Position numbers and translations under genes: made by a program. The notes under the pieces are model-generated. The model saw only the letters and a list, made by a program, of their open reading frames with translations. It had not been told where the DNA came from and made no database searches. A stretch of DNA of 64,000 bases from Circinella umbellata. Its lineage: Eukaryota; Mucoromycota; Mucoromycetes; Mucorales; Lichtheimiaceae. Positions 24,838-38,700 of the stretch are shown here, piece by piece (the stretch's first letter is position 1; every line of letters begins with the position of its first letter). The stretch lies in assembly GCA_025093555.1 (NCBI GenBank), contig JAIWNF010000042.1, positions 62,001-126,000 of the forward strand, written 5' to 3'.

Positions 24838-26924
24838 TTAAGATGAATTATTTCTAGATGATGTTGATGACGATCCATTACTATCGTTGCCTTTTTCTTG
24901 TTCTTTAATGTTGGATAAGAATTGATCAAGTGCTTTTGACCGAAAGAGTCTCAGCTGCTCTTTTGTTATATATTCGGAAAAATGACCATTCATATATAAT
25001 GCATTTCGATTGCGAAATAGAGTTAGATCAATATACCGATCTGTACGTGGTAGCAAACGATACACCAGTTGGTTTTTATAACTATCGTTATAAAGAAATG
25101 CTCTTGCTCCACATATTTCATCAATAGGTAATCTGTGTATTTATTAGAATGGTTTTTTGGAGAAAAAGAAGAATAAAAGATTGATAGTTATGAGTACGTA
25201 ATCGATGCATTACAAATAATAAAAGAAAAATTCCACTCGTATCCAGTTTTTTTTTTTTTTTTTTTGCACGTAAGTGGTATTAAAACATGACAAAAAAAAG
25301 CATTATTGCTTTTTTGTAGTACTATAACTTACCTAAATTCTAAACCACATTCTTGTGCTTTTATCATCATCCAACGTAATGAATGATTGCAAAGAACACG
25401 GGAAGCTTTTGGACCACCAATCACATCACTGTGTGTTCCCGGAAACCAAAGTTGTTCTAAGATCTGATCTGACCTTTTGAGTGACCCATATTTCATGATT
25501 GTAGGACGAAACCATTCACGTTGCTCATGAATTGAAAGTGCATGGAATGCTGATTTCACTTTTGGAGACAATTTCTCATCATGAAAGCTATGTAACCCAT
25601 GAAACAAGTTCCATACTATATATTTTAGATGAAGTTTATTTTGTTGTTGTTGTATGATATATGTTAGTTTTGTTTTTTTTGATAAAATTAACTTCACTGT
25701 TACCGCTTATATAATATAATATGATAAAAGTATTATTATATTTTCTTCCAAAAAAAAAAAAAAAACGAAAAACGACGGAGGCTCCTTACACAATGAACCA
25801 CCAGCGAACCATGGAAGACGCGGAACACCCAAGCTTCCTATTCAAAAATATAACAACATATTAATACTATTAATATTATTATTATTCTATAGAAAAGAGC
25901 AACGTCTTTTTGTAACTAATATTTTAACGTTCTTACCCACTGTATCAAAACAACCCATAAATTTGATATCTGGTTCCCAACAATTGTATCTATGACGAAA
26001 CGCTATAGCTTCTGGATTATTCGGATGACTTTTTTTATCGGCCCGACGATATAAACTATATGCTTCATCAAGCGCCACTGTGATATGCTCACAGGGCAGC
26101 AGACCAACGTTATAGATCATGCCCGTTAAACTACGTGCTGCATAACCTGCATATAATCACATTGCATTGTAATTTTTTTGGGGGGAGAGAGAAATTTAAT
26201 GCATTAGGTTTGAATACATCACCCATTTTTTTTTTGTATTATTGTTTACGTACCACCACGTGATGCACCAAGTAACCAAATTTCATCCTGCTCTCCTTTA
26301 TAATTTTCACTTAAGAAAGCATAAGCGGTGAGAATTTGATCACTAATACCAAGACCAAATGCCCCACCAAGATATTTTTGTATCCTTTCGTTACGGGTAC
26401 CAACTCCTTTTACATAATGTGTTACTTGTGACCAACATACTGTTTTATCGTATGATGATGAAAATTTTTCTTCTTGTTCTTGCTCTTGACGGGTTGATTG
26501 TGAAAGCGGATAAGATGTTTTTAAGCTGTTATAAAACCTAAAAACATTTGTACGTGCTAAAATTAAAAAAAAAGTAAACAATCGTATTATTACTACTATT
26601 ATTAGTGGCGTATAATTATAATATTAGTGAATGCGCACGCTACGTGGCTACGTGGCTACGTATACATATTCATAGATATTGACTCTATATCAGTAAAAGT
26701 TATTATTATTGTTTATTACCACTTGCAGAATCCCAAGTTCCGTCCATGCATACAATAATCCGTTGTCTGCATACAGCTGCATTTAAGGTTGCTGATTCCG
26801 GCAATATGGTACTTTTTTGTATTGTGCTAAAATTTAATGACGACGTTGTTCGATCGTTGTTTTCTACTCCATCAGTTTGTACTGCCACCGTTTTTTTGCC
26901 TTTGTATGAGGAAAAAACTACCAT
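24838..26924 (-). CDS. DUF2235 alpha/beta hydrolase (Tle1-like fold, 447 aa, 6 exons)
   Basis: Exons 26924-26720, 26556-26254, 26146-25937, 25837-25790, 25615-25333 and 25132-24838 close in frame to 447 residues. Family landmarks occur in order: IIVCMDGTWDSAS; TNVFRFY; HYVKGVGTRN; LGGAFGLGISDQILTAY; the nucleophile elbow LLGASRGG (Ser167); ARSLTGMIYNVGLL; KFMGCFDTVG (Asp237); HDEKLSPKVKSAFHALSIHEQR; and LEQLWFPGTHSDVIGG (His317). Together these give a complete Ser-Asp-His triad. The fold is shared with bacterial type VI phospholipase effectors of the Tle1 group and with many uncharacterised fungal proteins; the fungal substrate is unknown. There is no signal peptide or TM segment, so the protein is likely cytosolic. 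The C-terminal ~25 residues are a Ser/Asn-rich tail. The ATG at 26924 is the first in frame; upstream in-frame codons lack an ATG. Confidence 0.88.
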
Positions 26925-29900
26925 GATTCTCTTTTTGTTATAATTTCGCAACAAGCAATTCCTCTATTAGTTTGCTCTGATTTAAATACCTTTTTTGAAA
27001 TATTATTGTACAACATTGTGGTTATATGGTTATAACTCAAAATGGAACAATTTTCTAAACCATTTCTTTTTTTTTTACATTATGCTTCTGTAAAAAGAAA
27101 AAAAGGGGAAGACATTGTAAATAAAGTCAAAGTTGCATGATTAACCTAAATTAGACGACCAAAAAGATCCGATTTTCACTCCGTGTGCAAATCATGTTGT
27201 AAGTAACAGCGCACGGCCCCACTAATGCCTATTTGGTTTTCTGTCTCATGATCATCATTCTCTTTTATTTCCTCCCTTCATTCATGCATGAGATCTATTA
27301 TTTTTGTAGAAAGTTATTTAATCAAGTATAGCGCATGGCTATTTCTTTTTATTTCTTATCAGATGATCGTTTACCTAGTATAGGTCATTGTCTCTTTAAA
27401 TTACGCACGGTAATCACAAGAAGAATCTTTACAATAAACAGTAGCGAGAACACCATGGGAAAATTCATTGTAAGTAAGAATAAGTTAAGCTTAAGCTACA
27501 ACTACAACTGCTTTTACTAGGTGCTGACTAAGTACTATATGAATTATTTTGATAAATTCATTCATTTTTGTTGAATAGGACTAATGTATATTTTACGCTA
27601 AAGGTATTATTCACGTAATGTGGTGTTTGGGTGTTTTGATTGCTACGTGCAGCATGACAATCTTCTTTATTGTTGTCGAATATACCATTCATTAACACGC
27701 TTTCTAGTATAATGATGTTAAATAATTACAGAGTCGTATATTTGTGATTTAGATTGAAGATTAACTAGTTTATTCATTTATTGCCGCTTTATTTTATTCA
27801 CTATATATCGCGACGTGCTAGTTGAGTACCTATTATTTTACAACAAATAATTGATTGACATCAAGTCTGAACTTTTCTGGAATCTCATTCGGTTTCTTCT
27901 TTTTTTCTTTTTTTTACATAAACTTCCCATACAGTAATTGTAATTTATTTACACACAGCTTTCTCTTTATTATCTATAATATTTTTTTTTGCGAACAAAA
28001 TATGAATTACAGTAGTATAACAAAATATTTTATAAATCAAATGATCCAATTCAAAGCAGAAAACAAAATCACTTCCTTTTTCAATTGTCCATTACTGTAT
28101 ATAAATGGTATTTGAAACAATTTCTTTCTTACAAGTAAAAGCAAGAAAGCTATTTGATGAAGATAGCGTGTATATAAACAGACAGTGCTTCATACATACA
28201 GAGCTACGTATAACTACATTAAACACAGAAAGGAATTATTTCTTGATACGTAACTAGTTGATATTGTTCATCTAGTTTATGCTGGAAAATTTTTTGTTAT
28301 TTAAAATAACATAACCATACTTTTTTGAAACTACTTACAGCAACCAGAAATAATGGCACTAATTACTAATGCAGTATCACTATACGTAGTACTATATAAC
28401 AACTAGCTCGTAGGCATTGCTATCATAGCTATCTCGAGAGCATCAGGTTATGCCAGGTTGATCGTGCGCATGATTATCTTTGCCATACTAGGAGCACCTT
28501 TTTTTATCATGCACATTATTTATACGTATCTTTACTTTTTCAAACCAATTTTCTACTCTTCCTATCTCTCTCTCGCATCATGTTTTAGCTACATGTAACT
28601 CTTTTTGAATAAAGAGTATATGTCATAGTTTAACTCTACATTAATAATAATAATTAAAGTAATAATATGCGACTGTGAAAAAACTTATTTATATTAGAGA
28701 ATTAAAACGACTTTAAGTGGTTTTTTTTTACCATATAAACCTTTCAATTTTTACGTAACTGATATGAAACTGGAAATAAAAGACAAAGTTAAGTCATCGA
28801 TAATTCACGTACAAAATACTAAAAACTGGCATTTTGAGCGTGATGAAGAAGAGAAAACATGTAGATAAGGAAGGTGGAAATCACTAATAATTAAAAAAGA
28901 CACGAAAATATTTCTTGCATCTATTTTGAATTGAAAGATAATGCTTTGTTCTTACAGTTCATTCAAATTTCTATTGTTTCCATTATGTTATGCAGATTCA
29001 TGTGAAACGACGTGAGTTGCATAATAAGACCAACTTTTGTTGTTCTTGTTCTTCCTAATCTTTTTTTTAATCATCGCCATTGTTATTAGCATTAATAATG
29101 TACGTACTGCAGAAACAGTAACTAACAGCGTTGAATGAAACCACGTCACATCATATGATTGTTATATCAGTTCACCACATGTTGCCTATGGAATGTTATT
29201 ATTCACGCAGATTTTGCTGCGTCTAATGTATGTATCCACAAGAGGAATGTGGTAGATATTACTCGATAAAATGTACAAAATGATCAGCATTGATATATTG
29301 TTTTACCCGATGTAAATTAAGCTGTATATATTTGAATTAATGCTTTTCATCTTTATCTTATCGTTATTGTTCATTTTTTATCAAGGTCAACCCTTTCTTT
29401 GCAAACAGCTGTATCATCTGATTGAACATGTGTCTTTTGATATAGAATTTAATAGTAATATTTTTATTAGTTACATTGTGAAGTATAAAAAATCTCAGGA
29501 TTTATACATACGCAAAAACATCTAGTAAAAAAATGATATATGATTTTTGTTTCAAAGATTAAGTTTGATCTGTGATTGTCAAAAATAAGATAATACTGTA
29601 ACTATAGTATCCTCGTCAATGCTAAAATACTGTTGCGGGCAAAACTAAGGTATACTGTTGTTATGGTAACCACCGTTTATTATATAGATAAGCGTATATA
29701 TATATATCAATGATGTAAAAAAAAAAGCCCATTTCGGTTGTGGGTGCGAAGAAAAAATCGAGTTAGAAACTAAAAATTCAACGCATCGCTTGGTTTCTCA
29801 ATGGAATGATAATAGTAGCATAGTGTCACATTAAAGAATGATGGAAGTAATGCTAGTTTATCAATAAGTGATAGGCCATCCAAATGAAGTCAGTGGACTA

Positions 29901-31145
29901 ATAATTCATCATCGATTGTATTTTTTTTTTTAAAAAAGTACTTGTTCACATTATCCAAAAGGTGCCGGCATTTCAATGTATACAATAATCCAAATGTAGA
30001 TGTATACGCCGTCTGCATGAAGGTACGTACATTGAATTCATTTTCCTTTTTTTTTTCTGATGATATAATTTATTATTTAATTATATATATATTTCGATCA
30101 CAGTGGTAAGTGTGGCACTCCTATCCCTTTTTCTTTATCTAGATTTTATTGGGAAAAAAGATAGCCTGTAAATGTATTTTATACTGAGAACGTAAGTAAA
30201 TAATATAGTGATAATATTAGCAGTAATAAGATCCAGTTTGTAATGATAATAAGAATAACTAGTTGAAAAAAAGAAAGGAAGGAAAAGAATAATTTACCCA
30301 GAAAAGAATTTGTTTCATTTGTTATTTGCAGCTAACCCTATCGTGAGTTATGCGCACGTTCTCTTCTCCCTAAATTGCTTTTTTTATTAATATTGTTACA
30401 TTTATGATATAACATTATTCAAACCAAAAAAAAAAAAAAGACATCATCTTGTTATACAACTTTGATCATCATGAAGAATAATGATGATTAAGAATAGTAT
30501 CAACTGATTTGAAAAATGATAATTGGTGGTGGTGGCGGCGCTAGAGTGAAGGATAGCAACATGCGGCTTATAATAAAAGAGAGGGGCTTGTTTTTGTTCC
30601 CATGACTATCAGGTACTCAGTCATGTCAGCCGGTCATTTATAAGTATAATAAATACAATAAATAAAATGTTAGTTTAGCTTTTTCTATATTAAGTAGTTG
30701 ACACACGACGGTTTTTATATTAGTCTTAGTGGTTGCCACATTAATATTGCTTTTTTGAAAGGACACTTTAATAACTCTTTTTATTTTCTCTTTTTGGATT
30801 TTTGCTTGTTTCTTCTTCTTCTTATTATTCTTATTATTGTTGTTGTAGGACTGTGTGGCTAACTTCACTTCTTTTCAGTCGACAAAACTCTTTTATTCTC
30901 TTTTTCCTAATCTTGGTTGCATGCAACTTTTTGAAACAGACATTCTTATTGATTTATTTATTGGTCTTGTATCCCTTTAACCATTTTCAAGCTCTATCTT
31001 TTTTCTCTTCATTAGTCACCGAGTTACATAGACAGCAATTTTATTCGGTAACGAAATTCTGAAATCGACATATATAAGTGACTTGATCGAGATCCGTTTC
31101 GTTCCCAACCTTTATCAGCAACAACTTTAGAATATAAAATAAAAT
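26925..31145. other. 4.2-kb gene-poor region
   Basis: The longest gene-free stretch in the window. It starts at the promoter side of the DUF2235 gene, where CTACGTGG is tandemly repeated inside intron 1 nearby. ORFs at 27855-28115, 29340-29525 and 30638-31062 are low-complexity hydrophobic frames without motifs. TACGTA copies cluster around 28.2-28.8 kb. No tRNA, TIR or transposase remnant was recognised. Confidence 0.45.
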
Positions 31146-32050
31146 ATGTACGCCGTTTCAGGTGAAACATTAGAAGCAAAAGTCGTTGTATTAGGAGCAA
31201 CAGGTTCGTGGAACGTTTCTCGTTATTATTCATTATTATTATTAGTATTATCGTTATCTATCCTACAATGAAGAACAGAGTTATGTAAAAAAAAACATTG
31301 GAGGAGGAGGGATAAAAAAAAGAAAAAGAAGGTCAGTGATATGATAGCCATTATCTTTCTTTTTATGATCTTCTCTCTTTCAACTGGATTATTGAAAACA
31401 AATTATCTTCATATATATAACGTTATTACGATACTCTTTTATCTATCTGTCCTCCCTCTTTTTCTCTCTTTCTCTCTATCTCTCTTTCTTTTTTTTTCCT
31501 CCTCTTTTTCCTTCCAAAATAACACACGATCTTTTGGTGAAGTTAAGAAAATAAAAAATATACATATCTTACATATCTTACGTTATATACATCATATATA
31601 TAAAAAAAACAGGAGGTTGTTGTCCAAGTGAACAAAGAGTATTTGTGGGGGATCAGAAAAAGAAAACACATATAGTATTGAAAAGAAAGAAAACTAACTA
31701 ATATGTATTATATTTCTAAATTCCATATCTTTTATATATTTACATAGTGAACAAGATTTTCAATAACACATTATTATTATATTATATATAAATATATAAA
31801 CACATTCCACCCAATTCTATACCACTCTACCCTATTCCGCTTTGGTTACTATACTATATACGACTATATTAAAAAATTGATAATTATAAATTATCCAGGT
31901 GTCGGGAAAACGTCGGTAGTGATTCGATATGTACAGAAAACTTTTTCTGGCAATAGTACTTCGACAATTGGTGCGTCATTTATGACAAAAAAATTGTAAG
32001 TTTCTAAAAAAGTATTTTTGTAACAGAACAGGGTTTACTTATCCTCACCA

Positions 32051-32083
<33 letters not shown>

Positions 32084-32855
32084 TGAAAACTAAAGGTGTA
32101 ATAACAATAATAATTTGCGTTCATATTCATATTATAGAACTGTTGACGATTGTCATGTTCGCTTACAAATATGGGATACTGCAGGTCAAGGTATTAAATA
32201 TAAACATAAAATGGAATTAAGAGTTATTTTACCTTAAACGAAAAAAATTGACGAAGAAGATTATAATGTACAAAATTTAAGAACGATTCAGGGCAATGGC
32301 TCCAATGTATTATCGCGGGGCGCAAGCTGCCATTCTCGTGTACGACATTACATCAGAAGAAAGTTTCACAGATATGAATACCTGGGTTGAAGGTAAAAAG
32401 ATAATTTTAGAAACAAAAACAATAGATTCCTATTATTTATTTTCATTGTTCTCTATATATATACACCAGAATTAAAAAAGACTATGGCGGATGATATGGT
32501 CATATGCATTGTTGGTAATAAGGTTGATCTTGCTGCAACTCAAAGAGAGGTTACTGTCACAAAAGTTGCAGAATATGCTCGTCAGGTCTTAGGAACAGAA
32601 TGTCCAGTTTATGAAGTATCAGCAAAAGAAGATGATGGTTAGTAGTGCTATATAATCGTATGAAGATAATATAGATGAATTTGCTAACACAATATATTTT
32701 TATATCACATAGGTGAAATCGAGGAGCTTTTTTTACAGCTGGCACAAATTCTAGTGGGAAAAAAATATGGGCATGAAATAGCTTGGAAACAACCTACTAG
32801 TCAATTACTTGAAGAACAAGATTCGACTACAAAATCTAAATCGACTTGCTGTTAG
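31146..32855 (+). CDS. Rab-family small GTPase, Rab5/21/22-like (209 aa, 6 exons)
   Basis: Exons 31146-31203, 31899-31995, 32138-32190, 32282-32392, 32470-32637 and 32713-32855 close in frame to 209 residues. All nucleotide-binding boxes are intact: P-loop GATGVGKTS (17-25), switch I threonine in STIGASF, WDTAGQE, NKVDL and EVSAKE. The sequence ends in CC, the substrate of Rab geranylgeranyl transferase. [11 protein letters not shown] and [19 protein letters not shown] resemble the endosomal Rab5/21/22 branch rather than Ypt1 or Sec4; the exact subfamily is uncertain. The product should act on endosomal membranes. Intron 1 (31204-31898, 695 nt) is far longer than the others and splits a P-loop glycine codon. 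Intron 2 contains a 30-nt A run. Confidence 0.92.
32052..32081. repeat. Poly(A) tract, 30 nt, in Rab intron 2
   Basis: Uninterrupted A homopolymer inside the second intron of the Rab gene. Confidence 0.85.
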
Positions 32856-35785
32856 TACCCCGAAAATATATACCTTTCTCTCTTCTTCAATGAAAATATC
32901 TCGCCTTCTTTCTTTTCTTTTCCACAATTACTTCTCCTCCATCATACCATCATATATCATGATTTCTTTATTAAGATTTTATTGTTATTTTTTTTTCATT
33001 ATACAAAATTTTGAATTGAGTTCCTTTTCTTTTAAGGACCTTTATTTTTCTATAAATTATCAGTATATATATATATCCGCTTTGTAAAAAAAAAGATGCG
33101 CTTAAATATTATAATTATTATTATTATTATCATACGTACGTAAACATTAGTCATGAGATCTTTTCATTATAAACATATCGAAAAAAAATATACGTACTAT
33201 AATAACTAACTGATTATAGACAATTTTTTTCTATGCATGGAGAAATCATCACTCATATTCCAAATAGAATATTTTCTAAAATGTCAATGCGCATTATGGA
33301 TTTGATTAAATTGGGCCTTTTATTGAAATAATCATCAAGCTGAAAAGATATATTATGTATATATAAAATTCTTCAGTACGCTAGAATATTTATGAGGGTA
33401 TGATTACACGAGTTCAAGGCTTCTTCATCTATAGTAATACATCCACATAATAAAAATATAATTCTTATTTGCGATGTTACGTACATTGACGTGCAAATCA
33501 TAATACATATACGGAATACACGAGTGAACCACTTGGTTTCGACAAAAGTTAACTGTGATCAAGAGTATACGTATATCAAAGCCCTAAAATCAATAATTAA
33601 AAGTCTCTATTACACACACCCAGCCTTCAATATGATATTTGAAGTTGAAAGGATTAATGCTCAAAAACATAAAATTTGGAACTTAAACTTTTTTTTATGT
33701 ATAGTGTTATTGAGTCAGTTTATTCTTAAAATAGCCAGTAAGCTTATTGGAAACATAGAATATATACAGAGCCCTCTGAGGTCACTTGAGTTGATTTGAT
33801 CGTATGTGCCACAACGAATTCTGCTGATTAAAGTTTCTTCATACTACAGCTGCTCCCTTTTCAATTCACTCTTGTTCACTGACCAAAATAGCTCAATGGG
33901 ACTTGACTCTAATAGATAGATACGTAGAAATAGACTCAACAGTACCCACAGTGTTCAATGTATTTATGTATATCAGAGTCTTTACATATGAATATGTGGA
34001 TTATACATAACAAGGTAATAATCCCTAAATTCCTCGTACTGATATATTACACTCAAAGTGCTACGTAGCAATGAAGTTAAAGTGTAGTATCTTGTAGCTG
34101 TACCTCCATCTTCGTCACTCCCAGCAATTTGATATGATAGTCGACCGCCGTTTTACTTACTTTTTGAAGTGAGCACTGGTTAAAGTTATTTAGCTGATAT
34201 GTTTGCAATAGGTACCACAGAAAGTAATTGCATTTGAAGTAGTTGCCGTTTTTGCTCTTATTTTCGGTATTTTCACTACTGTTCTGGTTCCCTTTTGTTG
34301 AACGCAGAGTTGCTAGCATAGTCTATGTCGATTTTCGTTCATCTCTCTACTTATTAGAACAATTTCTTTCAACAGCACGAAAGTATGCTCTTCAGAAGCT
34401 ACTCCTGCATTTTTCAGCTACGTAACAGACTGAATAATGAAAAGTAAACTTTCCGATTTAGCTCAGCAAAAGTTCTGATTAAACTTGTCATCATCTGATC
34501 TAGCGCTAGCGAAAAACTTTCGTCCGTATATCTTTTTTACTACGTAGGAACTGATTGTGCTCTTTTTTTTTAGTATAACCGGGTTTTCTCTAGGTTTATA
34601 TTATTATACCGCTTTATGTCTTCCTTTGTACTTCATCATATTCTCATACACCCAATAAAAAGCTGTTATTTTTTCGTGACTTTATACGTAGTCTTTGTCC
34701 GATATGCCACTAGACTTCTTTTTTCAGAACATCATCTTTATGGATTCGTTGTCTTCCTCTTTTTTATTTTATTTTATTTTGGTCTTCATCGTTTTAGAAG
34801 GTTTCCGCCCCGAGTATTTTCTATAATTGGTGACAGATTTATTGGGCGCATCACATCGTCAACGTCCATACCCATTTGAATAACATTTATTTTCTGGCTC
34901 TACGTACGTACGTATTTTACATATCGTCACATACATCGTTATAATTAAAGATAACCATTCATTATAAATCAATACTTAGAAGTAAGTAAAAGAAATTCAT
35001 AATTTTACTTACGTATGTGCCGAAAATAAGCGAAAAAATAACGAAAAGAATATTTCTTTTAACTTAGGGAACGTAACCTAAGTATAATTAAATGACACAA
35101 ACAAAAGTGTATATATGGACAGGTTGATTATTTATTTTTGCATTAGAAGCGAGACACAAAAGGGATATCATCATAGTAATATTATTGTTCTCATGACAGC
35201 ATGTTTATTTTAATCCTTATCTTTTTTTCATTCTTTTTTTGTATCATTATTGGATCGATACTTCATGATTAATTGTACAATAAGTGTGCTGCGCCTAAAT
35301 CTATAACTATTTAATGACAAAATAATTTAATGCGAGGCATTTTTTAAGACACGTAGCGGGATATGTAAGGCACAATGTGGCAAGTTTTAGTGCAGCCAGC
35401 AACACAAAGGTTCAAGCAACCTTTTTTTTGTAACTCCCTTCTTTCCCACTTTCTTTTTGGAGAGGAAAAGGATATTGTCTTCTTATCTATTTATATATAA
35501 AATAAACAACTCTTTTTAACATGTAAGTAAAAAATATTTTTTAAGGGAAAATCTTGTTATACGATGGAATTTGGTATATATATATATATATATATACATG
35601 TATAGACATATTTTTATAATAGACACAAAGAATATCGGTTTCTACTCAAATCTCCATCTAACTTAATCAATGACATCATCCCGAACTTAATTCTTTTTTT
35701 AGAGAGTCACCAAGTCTTATCAGCAACACGATTGCTTTTTACGTGGTGGATTCAATCTATTCCTCGATCCAATAATAAAAACAAT
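32856..35785. other. 2.9-kb gene-poor region
   Basis: Follows the Rab gene. It has short ORFs (33491-33799 plus, 34077-34319 minus, 34616-34879 plus) without domains. TACGTA is dense here (about a dozen copies between 33.1 and 35.0 kb, including three overlapping near 34902-34915). An AT microsatellite lies at 35575-35596, upstream of the Arf exchange factor. Confidence 0.45.
35575..35596. repeat. (TA)11 microsatellite
   Basis: Uninterrupted TA run about 190 bp upstream of the Arf GEF start. Confidence 0.9.
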
Positions 35786-38700
35786 ATGAGTACAACACCA
35801 TATAATACATCACCAGTAACGATAGGAGAAGACTCGAATAATAATACAGCGACGAAAACCGATGACACAAACGTTACTCCTTCATTAGGAGAGGAGCATA
35901 TAATTCACAATAACTCCTTTGCTATTGTCGATTCTGTTCATCGTATTAAATCTGAATTAACTTGGTATCAACTTGTTCATGCAGAAATCATTGGTAAAAA
36001 GAGATCAACTCAATTTATATATATATATATGTGGATACGGGGTGATATGCGTAGAGAACAAACAAAAGATCACATAGACAACTAAACAAAGTAACTCTTT
36101 TTTGTTTTTCCTTTTTTTTTTTTTGGGGGGGGGGTATGTAATATTTTTTGAATATTTAATAAATAGCTGTTACCAGTGCTATGCGAAAGAATGCCCGCTG
36201 GTCTGGTATGAATGTAAATGGATTGAATATGGGTGGACTTGGAATGAGTATGGGGTTACGCAAAGGTCAAGCTAATGCAAAAGAACCACATGCAAGAAAT
36301 CAGGTAAAGCAAATACATCCCCATCTTTTTTTTTCTGTTTTTTTCACATTATGGATAATAATAGTGGTAATGATAAATATGTTACTAAAAATCCGTTCCT
36401 GTAGGAAAACCCATTAATGGAAGGATTCACTAATTTAAGAGAATATTTGGGGACTGTTGAAGGTAAAATTAGTCATCCAGTTAGATGAGAAAAAAAACTA
36501 AGACTGTTGTGTTTAATTAATGTGTTTATCTATTAGATGTCAGTGATTTGGATGCATTATTGTTATTGAATCCTTTTCTTGAAGTTATTCGATCTGGGAA
36601 TACAACAGGACCAATTGCAGGAACTGCTCTGGGTAGCATTGAAAAGTTTTTACATTACGGCATTGTTGGTATGTTATCTGTTGTATTGGACCTTTTTTTT
36701 TTCGAGTAGGGAGAGATTAATCAAGTTTACTCACATAGTTTCTATTTTAACATAGGTCTTCAAAATCCAAGTATCGCATTTGCTATGAATGCTTTATCAT
36801 CAGCAGCAACTCATTGTAAATTTGAAGCTTCAGATGCAGCATCAGATGAACTTGTATTATTGAGAATGCTGCAAGTTTTACAAATGGCATTGACAAGTGA
36901 ATGTGGACAGGTTTTAAGTGATGAAGCTGTATGTGAAATGATGGAAACCGGATTAAGCATGTGCTGTCAAATGCGATTAAGTGGTAAAATTTCTCATTTC
37001 ATGTATCCATTTATATAGATAGAAACAAGTAAGGGGAAGAACGATGCAGAACTAATATTGTTATTATTTTTATTTTCGGCTATTCAGAAATGCTTCGAAG
37101 ATCTGCAGAGCATGTCATGATTAATATGGTTATATCAATATTTGAAAGGTACCTTGAAAGATGGATAGAAAAAAGGACGAAAAGAGGATTTTTTGAGGAT
37201 AAAAAAAAGGTCTCTGGTGTTGTATATATTGACAAACGAGTTGTATGTTCTTTAACATTGGGCTGGGGGATTTAACTAGATTAAAAACATTGGAGGAGGA
37301 ATGGGTATATATCGATTCACCGAGAGAAGCTTCGAATACGACAATGACGAAAACTAGCACAGAAACAGAAAAGGAAAGTCAGAAGAACAATCATTTCACA
37401 AATATCCCTCACATGAGTACACCTCATCCTTCACCACCACCTACATCACACACAGAGGAAAACGAATCAAAATCCCAGGGTATCGAGACGGAACCTCCTC
37501 AGCCACAACAATCGTCATCTTCGACTACAGCAAAGACAGATGATCCTGTCACAACCACAGAATTTGGTGTAGTTGAACGTGATAGTAACGAAGAAACAAA
37601 TAATGTGACAGAATCAGCAAAATCAACATCTACAGTAGATCAACAAAGTCAAAGTGAGGATCCAAGTGAAAAGGCAGCAGATAATACTGAAAGCACTGGT
37701 AAGAGCCGCTCCCTTTTTTTCTTTAGAATCGCTGAAAAAGAGGAATGTATGTATTAAATTACATGTATAAATCTACATTAGTTGAACCAACACCTTTGAG
37801 ACCGTATGGTCTGCCAGCCATCCGTGAACTTCTTCGAGTATTAATTTCTCTTTTAAATCCACATGAACATAAACATACTGATTCGATGCGATTGATGTCA
37901 CTAAGTATTCTTAACGTGGCATTTGAAGTGGGTGGTAAAAGTATTAGTCGGTTTGAAACTTTACGAACGCTTGTTGCCGATGAATTTTGCAAATATTTAT
38001 TTCAGGTACGAACGACAACAGATCATTTGTTTATTTTTTGTAACGTCGCACGAACAAAAACAATTCATTATTTTTCTGCTTTTTGCTTTACTTTATTTTA
38101 GCTTGCCAAAACAGATACTACACCTCTACTCACTTTAACATTGCGGGTGATTTCAACTGTTATTGATACAATGCGTCCTCACTTAAAGCTTCAACAAGAA
38201 TTATTTTTATTCTTTTTAATTGAACGATTATCTCCAAGTACTGGTGCAGGAAGTAGAAATATGGTGATCGATGTCGATGAAGACGGGAATATTTCATTGG
38301 TGCCGACTACTAAAGATGGACAATCTGGACCAGCTGGAGGTGAAAAAAGTAATACAACAGCAACGAAAAGCCATGTAGATGTCCGTAGCCATTCCCCTAG
38401 TGTTTATGGTAGATCAGGTAAAAATCAAGGGATTGATAGTTATGCCATGGTATCTCCTGAAGTACGAGAATTATTACTGGAATGTCTGTTACAGTGTGCA
38501 AGAATACCCACGTTTATGGTTGACCTTTGGTTTAATTATGATTGCGACATATCATGTGGTGATTTATTCGAGGAAATTATTCAGTTTTTGAGTAAGGTAA
38601 GAAAAAAATCGATGTTCATTTTTTCTATCTAGTAAGATACATTGAATCACTGAAACAAATAAAACCTTATAACTACTTTTTTTTACAGAACTCATTCCCT

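Noticed and set aside
33491..34425. Possible transposon remnant in the gap after the Rab gene
   Set aside because: Short ORFs only; no transposase or reverse-transcriptase motif and no terminal repeats found by eye.
35732..35785. N-terminal extension of the Arf GEF from a TTG codon
   Set aside because: Non-ATG start not expected in a fungal nuclear gene; ATG at 35786 is suitable.
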